From contig CAZNXJ010000016.1 in NCBI GenBank assembly GCA_964577115.1, positions 62,001 through 126,000 of the forward strand: DNA of 64,000 nucleotides. Direction: 5' to 3'. Numbering within the stretch: position 1 is the first letter of the stretch; every line of letters starts with the position of its first letter. The DNA comes from CAZNXJ01 sp964577115. GTDB taxonomy: Bacteria; Planctomycetota; Planctomycetia; Pirellulales; Pirellulaceae. The translations under genes and the position numbers were made by a program. Below, one piece after another: positions 60,052 through 64,000 of this stretch. The notes beneath the pieces are model-generated. The model was not told where the DNA came from, did not search any database, and saw nothing but the letters and a program-made list of their open reading frames with translations.

Positions 60052-61497
60052 CTACGCGAGAAGCTCGTGGACGACGCGGCCCGCGACGTCCGTCAGGCGG
60101 AAGTGGCGCCCCTGAAATTCGAACGTCAGTCGCTCGTGATCGATGCCTAGCAGATGCAGGATCGTGGCTTGCAGATCATGGATGTGCACCGGGTTTTCCG
60201 CCACGTTGTATGAGAACTCGTCGGTCGCTCCGTAATCGAACCCCGCCTTCACGCCGCCGCCGGCCAGCCACACCGTGAAACAGCGAGGATGGTGATCGCG
60301 GCCATAATCGTCCACCGACAAGGTGCCCTGACAATAGGCCGTGCGGCCGAACTCGCCTGCCCATATGATGAGCGTCTCGTCGAGGAGTCCGCGGCGGCGC
60401 AAGTCGCGAATCAACCCGGCCGCTGGTTGATCGATTTCCGCGCACTTCTTCTGGATGCGGCCCGGGAGGTGATCGTGATGGTCCCAGCCGCGGTGAAACA
60501 GCTGCACGAAACGCACGCCCCGCTCGACCATGCGCCGAGCGAGCAGGCAGTTTGCCGCGAACGTACCCGGGGTCGTCGCATCCGGCCCGTACAGCGCAAA
60601 CGTTTCTTCGGTCTCGCCGGAAAGATCGGTCAGCTCAGGCGCGGCCGCCTGGAGCCGAAATGCGGCCTCGTACTGAGCAATCCTTGCTGCAATCTCCGGA
60701 TCTCCCACGACGTGCGACTGGAGCTGATTCAACTCGGACTGTAGGTCGAGCATTGTGCGCCGCAGCGCGCGATCGATGCCGGGAGGATTCGAGAGATAGA
60801 GCAGCGGATCGCGGCCGCTGCGGAACGGCACGGCCTGGTGGGATGCGGGAAGAAACCCGGAACCCCATAACCGGCCGAACAGCGGCTGATCGCCCGGAGC
60901 ACCACCCGAAACAAACACAATGAACGCCGGCAGGTTCTGGTTTTCGGTTCCCAGCCCATAGCTGATCCACGCGCCCATGCTGGGCCGGCCCGGCTGCTGG
61001 CTGCCGGTTTGTAACAGCGTGATCGCGGGGTCGTGATTGATCGCATCGGTATGCACGGACCGCACGATGCACAACTCGTCCACAACGGCGGCCGTCTCGG
61101 GCAGCAATTCGCTGACGTACGTTCCGCGTTCGCCGTGCCGGTCAAACGCGAACAGCGAGGGCGTTAGCGGCTTGGTCGCCTGATCGGCCGTCATGGTCGT
61201 CAGTCGCTGTCCGCCGCGCACCGACTCGGGCAACTCCTCACCTTGCAACTCGACGAGCCTCGGCTTGTAGTCGAACGTTTCCAGTTGCGAAGGCGCGCCG
61301 GACTGAAAGAGAAAGATCACGCGTTTCGCGCGCGGTGCAAAATGCGGCACTCCTTCCAGCGCGGCTGCCGGGGCTGTCGGATCGGCGGAACGAGCCGCGG
61401 GAGCCGGCAGCAGACTGGCCAGCGCTGCCGCTCCTAGTCCCAGGCCGGAGCGGCCGAGAAAGTGGCGGCGATTAAGCTGAGCGTACCAGTCGTTCAT
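60052..61497 (-). CDS. DUF1501 protein, Tat-exported
   Basis: The 481-residue protein starts with a Tat signal (NRRHFLGRSGLGLGAAALAS, twin Arg at residues 9-10, cleavage near residue 37). The rest is DUF1501, a sulfatase/phosphatase-fold family: FLFQSGAPSQLETFDYKPRL, FDRHGERGTYVSELLPETAA, HDPAITLLQTGSQQPGRPSM, RFVQLFHRGWDHHDHL, and LIIWAGEFGRTAYCQG (metal-binding region). In planctomycetes it is nearly always encoded next to a DUF1549/DUF1553 protein, as it is here (27 bases downstream of that gene), and is thought to take part in polysaccharide or sulfate ester breakdown outside the cytoplasm. The exact substrate is unknown. The DUF1553 gene and this gene form a probable operon. Confidence 0.93.
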   Translation of the reverse strand: MNDWYAQLNRRHFLGRSGLGLGAAALASLLPAPAARSADPTAPAAALEGVPHFAPRAKRVIFLFQSGAPSQLETFDYKPRLVELQGEELPESVRGGQRLTTMTADQATKPLTPSLFAFDRHGERGTYVSELLPETAAVVDELCIVRSVHTDAINHDPAITLLQTGSQQPGRPSMGAWISYGLGTENQNLPAFIVFVSGGAPGDQPLFGRLWGSGFLPASHQAVPFRSGRDPLLYLSNPPGIDRALRRTMLDLQSELNQLQSHVVGDPEIAARIAQYEAAFRLQAAAPELTDLSGETEETFALYGPDATTPGTFAANCLLARRMVERGVRFVQLFHRGWDHHDHLPGRIQKKCAEIDQPAAGLIRDLRRRGLLDETLIIWAGEFGRTAYCQGTLSVDDYGRDHHPRCFTVWLAGGGVKAGFDYGATDEFSYNVAENPVHIHDLQATILHLLGIDHERLTFEFQGRHFRLTDVAGRVVHELLA

Positions 61498-61524
61498 TGC
61501 ATACTCCGAAATCGCTCGGCGGCG

Positions 61525-64000
61525 CTACGGCCGCGAGATGGCTTCGTCCAGGTTCAGGAGCGAACTAGCGAGCGTTGTCCAGGCGGCCACTTCGGCGGCC
61601 ACGTCGGGCGAGTCGAGCGGTCGGGCGAGGGGCGCGTCGCCGACGCGCAAGAACGCCGCGGCGGACTCCGGCTGTTCCGCAAAATGTGCCCGCATCCGAG
61701 CTAGCGCCGCGTGTAGAAGCGACCGTTCGGCGTCGCTGGGCCGGCGAGCGAGCACCCGGCGAAACATTGCGTCCAGGCGCGCGTCGTCGGTTGAGGTTTC
61801 TTCGAGCAGCGTATGTTCGGCGAGCCCCCGCGCAGCTTCGACGTACGTGGGGTCGTTCATCAGTACGAGTGCCTGTAGCGCGGTGTTGCTCGTCGAGCGC
61901 CGTACGACGCACGTCTCTCGGTTGGGCGCGTCGAACAGCGTGAGCCCCGGTGGAGGCGAGGTGCGCTTCCAGAAGGTGTACAGGCTGCGGCGATACAAGT
62001 CGGCTCCGCGGCTCGGCACATACACCTGCGCCGTAAACTCCTCGGGATTATACGCAATCGCTTCCCACAGCCCCTCAGGTTGATAGGGAAATACTCCCGG
62101 TCCGCCCATGCGCTCGACCAGTAGCCCGCTCGCAGCCAACGCCGCATCGCGGATCATCTCGGCGGACAGCCGCCGCCGGCTGCCGCGCGCGAGCCACCGG
62201 TTTTCCGGGTCCTGTGCGTACGCTTCTTCTCCCACATGGCTCGATTGCCGGTAGGTCGCCGAGCACACCATCATGCGCAGCAGATGTTTGACGTCCCAGC
62301 CCGAGTCGACGAGTTCGACGGCAAGCCAGTCGAGCAGTTCCGGATGCGAAGGCGGCTCGCCGCGCGTCCCGAAATCCTCGGGCGTCGCCACCAGCCCGGT
62401 ACCAAAACACAGTTGCCACAGCCAGTTAACCGTCACGCGCGCCGTCAGTGGGTGACGAGAATCTGTCAGCCAGAGAGCCAGGCCCAAGCGGTTCGGCGGC
62501 AAGTCGCCCGCGGGCAGCAGCAGTTCGGGCACGCCTGGCTCGACCTGCTCGCCCGGCCGCTGGTAGTCGCCGCGCTCGAATACGAACGTCGGCCGCCGCT
62601 CGGGCCGTTCATCCATCACCATCACCGTTGGTACCGCGCGCCGCAGTTCCCGCATTTCGAGCTGCGCTCGCTGTCGAGCGTGCTGCCAGGTTTTTGTCAG
62701 TTCATCGACGTGGCGCAGGTACTCCGTGAGCAGCAGTTCGGACTGAGCGGCGGTGCGCTGTTCTGGAGCGATCGCAAGCAGGGCCGCGAGCGGGTCGGAT
62801 CCGGCCAGGCGAGCGGCCTCGGCGGCGTCCAGAGCGCGACCATACAGGCGCAGTTCGTCCACCATCCCGCGGAAGCCCGCGTCGAGCCGCCGGCCGAGGC
62901 GAAGCGGCACGTGGCCGGCGATCGTTCCCGTCAGGGCATCCAGGTCCGTGACAAGTTCCTGTTGTTTGCCGTTGACATACAGAGCGGCTCCCGCCGCGCG
63001 GCTCGATCCGTCGTACGTCAACGCGACGTGCTGCCAGCGGCGGAGCTCAATCGGTTGTTGCGAGTGGACAGCGAGCGTGTTCTTGTCCGCATCGTGCGTC
63101 ATCTCGAAGCGGAGCCGGCCGTCGTCGATCGCCAGCTCCCAGCCAGGCGCGGCTCGATCGTCACCGCGCATCGCCAAGAGCGTCATCGGATCGCGCGTCG
63201 TGGGATAGATCCACAGAGCGACGCTGAACGCGTCGTGCCGGTCCCAGCGAGGAAGTGGCCGCTGAGCAACATCGAACGTGACGTGAGATTCTCCGTCGAG
63301 CAGCAGGGCGCCGTGAAAGCGGCCGGCGGTGATCCACTGCGCGGAGCCTTCGAGTTGCCCGGCGGGGCGTCCGCTCTCGTCGGCAACATTCTGCCCTTCG
63401 CTTTCGTCGAAGGGGCAATAGAGCAGCGTGTCGGCCGGCGGGAGGCTGGTACTTGCCTCGGCTTCCAATGCCGGCAGCCACGTTTCAGGACGCGCGGCCA
63501 GTTCGGCTCGGCGACGCTCGATGAGCTGCGTGAGCCGAGCGATCTCCGCGTCGAGCTGCTCGAGCCGCACACGCTGTTCGGCGGTCGGCACCGGCATCAG
63601 CGGGGCGGCGTTCCCGGTGCGGCCGTCGAGTCCTTGTTCGGAAACATTGTTGAAGTACGCGAACAGCCGGTAATAGTCCCGCTGGGTGAACGGATCGTAC
63701 GGATGGTCGTGGCAGCGAGCGCACTGGAGCGTCTGGCCGAGCCACACGGTGGCGGTCGTCATCACGCGATCCGCGACGTATTCGGTGAGGTACTCCTCAG
63801 CGATCGCTCCCTGCTCGAAGTTCAGCATCGTGTTGCGGTGCATTCCGCTGGCCAGCCGCTGCGCATCGGTCGCCCCGGGCAGAAGATCGCCCGCGAGCTG
63901 CTCGATCGTGAACTCGTCGAACGGCATATTGCGGTTCCAGGCCCCGACGACCCAATCGCGCCACGCCCACATATCGCGATGGCTGTCGGCGTGGTAACCG
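61525..64000 (-). CDS. DUF1549/LamG/DUF1553 protein, C-terminal 825 residues
   Basis: The reading frame runs off the right edge of the window, so only the last 825 residues are seen. They begin in the DUF1549 domain (DSHRDMWAWRDWVVGAWNRN, LAGDLLPGATDAQRLASGMH, LQCARCHDHPYDPFTQRDYY, which keeps a CxxCH). A concanavalin-like LamG domain (about residues 190-390 of the visible part; GALLDGESHVTFDVAQRPL, LRLGRRLDAGFRGMVDELRL) follows, then the DUF1553 domain (RVTVNWLWQLCFGTGLVATP, EDFGTRGEPPSHPELLDWLA, NRWLARGSRRRLSAEMIRDA). The N-terminal signal and usual cytochrome c module are outside. With DUF1501 it probably forms an extracellular degradative system; the LamG insert may bind a carbohydrate. 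Confidence 0.93.
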   Translation of the reverse strand, partial: GYHADSHRDMWAWRDWVVGAWNRNMPFDEFTIEQLAGDLLPGATDAQRLASGMHRNTMLNFEQGAIAEEYLTEYVADRVMTTATVWLGQTLQCARCHDHPYDPFTQRDYYRLFAYFNNVSEQGLDGRTGNAAPLMPVPTAEQRVRLEQLDAEIARLTQLIERRRAELAARPETWLPALEAEASTSLPPADTLLYCPFDESEGQNVADESGRPAGQLEGSAQWITAGRFHGALLLDGESHVTFDVAQRPLPRWDRHDAFSVALWIYPTTRDPMTLLAMRGDDRAAPGWELAIDDGRLRFEMTHDADKNTLAVHSQQPIELRRWQHVALTYDGSSRAAGAALYVNGKQQELVTDLDALTGTIAGHVPLRLGRRLDAGFRGMVDELRLYGRALDAAEAARLAGSDPLAALLAIAPEQRTAAQSELLLTEYLRHVDELTKTWQHARQRAQLEMRELRRAVPTVMVMDERPERRPTFVFERGDYQRPGEQVEPGVPELLLPAGDLPPNRLGLALWLTDSRHPLTARVTVNWLWQLCFGTGLVATPEDFGTRGEPPSHPELLDWLAVELVDSGWDVKHLLRMMVCSATYRQSSHVGEEAYAQDPENRWLARGSRRRLSAEMIRDAALAASGLLVERMGGPGVFPYQPEGLWEAIAYNPEEFTAQVYVPSRGADLYRRSLYTFWKRTSPPPGLTLFDAPNRETCVVRRSTSNTALQALVLMNDPTYVEAARGLAEHTLLEETSTDDARLDAMFRRVLARRPSDAERSLLHAALARMRAHFAEQPESAAAFLRVGDAPLARPLDSPDVAAEVAAWTTLASSLLNLDEAISRP

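Overview
The window is high-GC, gene-dense chromosomal DNA of a planctomycete, most probably of the Pirellulales type. This is inferred from gene content: a DUF1501 protein next to a DUF1549/LamG/DUF1553 protein, a DUF1080 protein, an ECF sigma factor translationally coupled to a Ser/Thr kinase, many FHA/kinase proteins, a bacterial microcompartment (BMC) shell protein, and a RDD-SpoIIM-DUF4129-DUF4350-MoxR-DUF58 operon. No rRNA, CRISPR array, insertion sequence or prophage is visible; one tRNA-Gly(GCC) is.

Layout. 1-3.5 kb (minus): the 5' end of lepA, a ROK sugar kinase with a worn zinc motif, a CinA-like/nucleotidylyltransferase fusion, and a small unknown gene with a clear terminator. 4-10.5 kb (plus): a signalling block with a membrane coiled-coil protein, an FHA protein, a membrane Ser/Thr kinase, a membrane protein, a sigma factor and a probable zinc anti-sigma factor. 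10.5-13.9 kb (minus): lgt, panC and a two-domain folK. 14.4-17.5 kb: an Rcp1-like response regulator, a lone tandem-domain BMC shell protein, a small membrane protein and a PIG-L deacetylase.

17.5-25.8 kb (minus): a tightly overlapping MoxR/DUF58 operon, with a DUF1080 gene at its end. 26-32.4 kb: an SDR, then (minus) a CBS - korA - korB - zinc-ribbon/CBS cluster for a 2-oxoacid:ferredoxin oxidoreductase, and a conserved unknown gene. 32.4-46 kb: esterase, ribBA, transglutaminase/TPR protein, PilZ protein, a redoxin lacking its cysteines, a LOG-family protein, a UbiD decarboxylase, leucyl aminopeptidase, a LarA-like protein and a membrane protein. 46.3-52 kb: a propeller/cytochrome c protein, then a three-gene operon (HAD phosphatase, deoxyhypusine-synthase-like protein, PfkB/RfaE-like kinase) followed by a WYL regulator. 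52-56.5 kb (minus): tRNA-Gly, trigger factor, two clpP paralogues and a lipoprotein. 56.8-60 kb: an FHA protein convergent with an ECF sigma/Ser-Thr kinase pair. 60-64 kb (minus): DUF1501 and DUF1549/1553 proteins, the latter cut by the window edge.

The strongest candidates for undescribed biology are the HAD/DHS-like/PfkB operon, the lone BMC-T protein with no other shell gene nearby, the Kor cluster flanked by two CBS proteins, and several enzymes whose diagnostic residues have changed (ROK zinc motif, CinA serine, FolK second-domain P-loop, TlpA CXXC).
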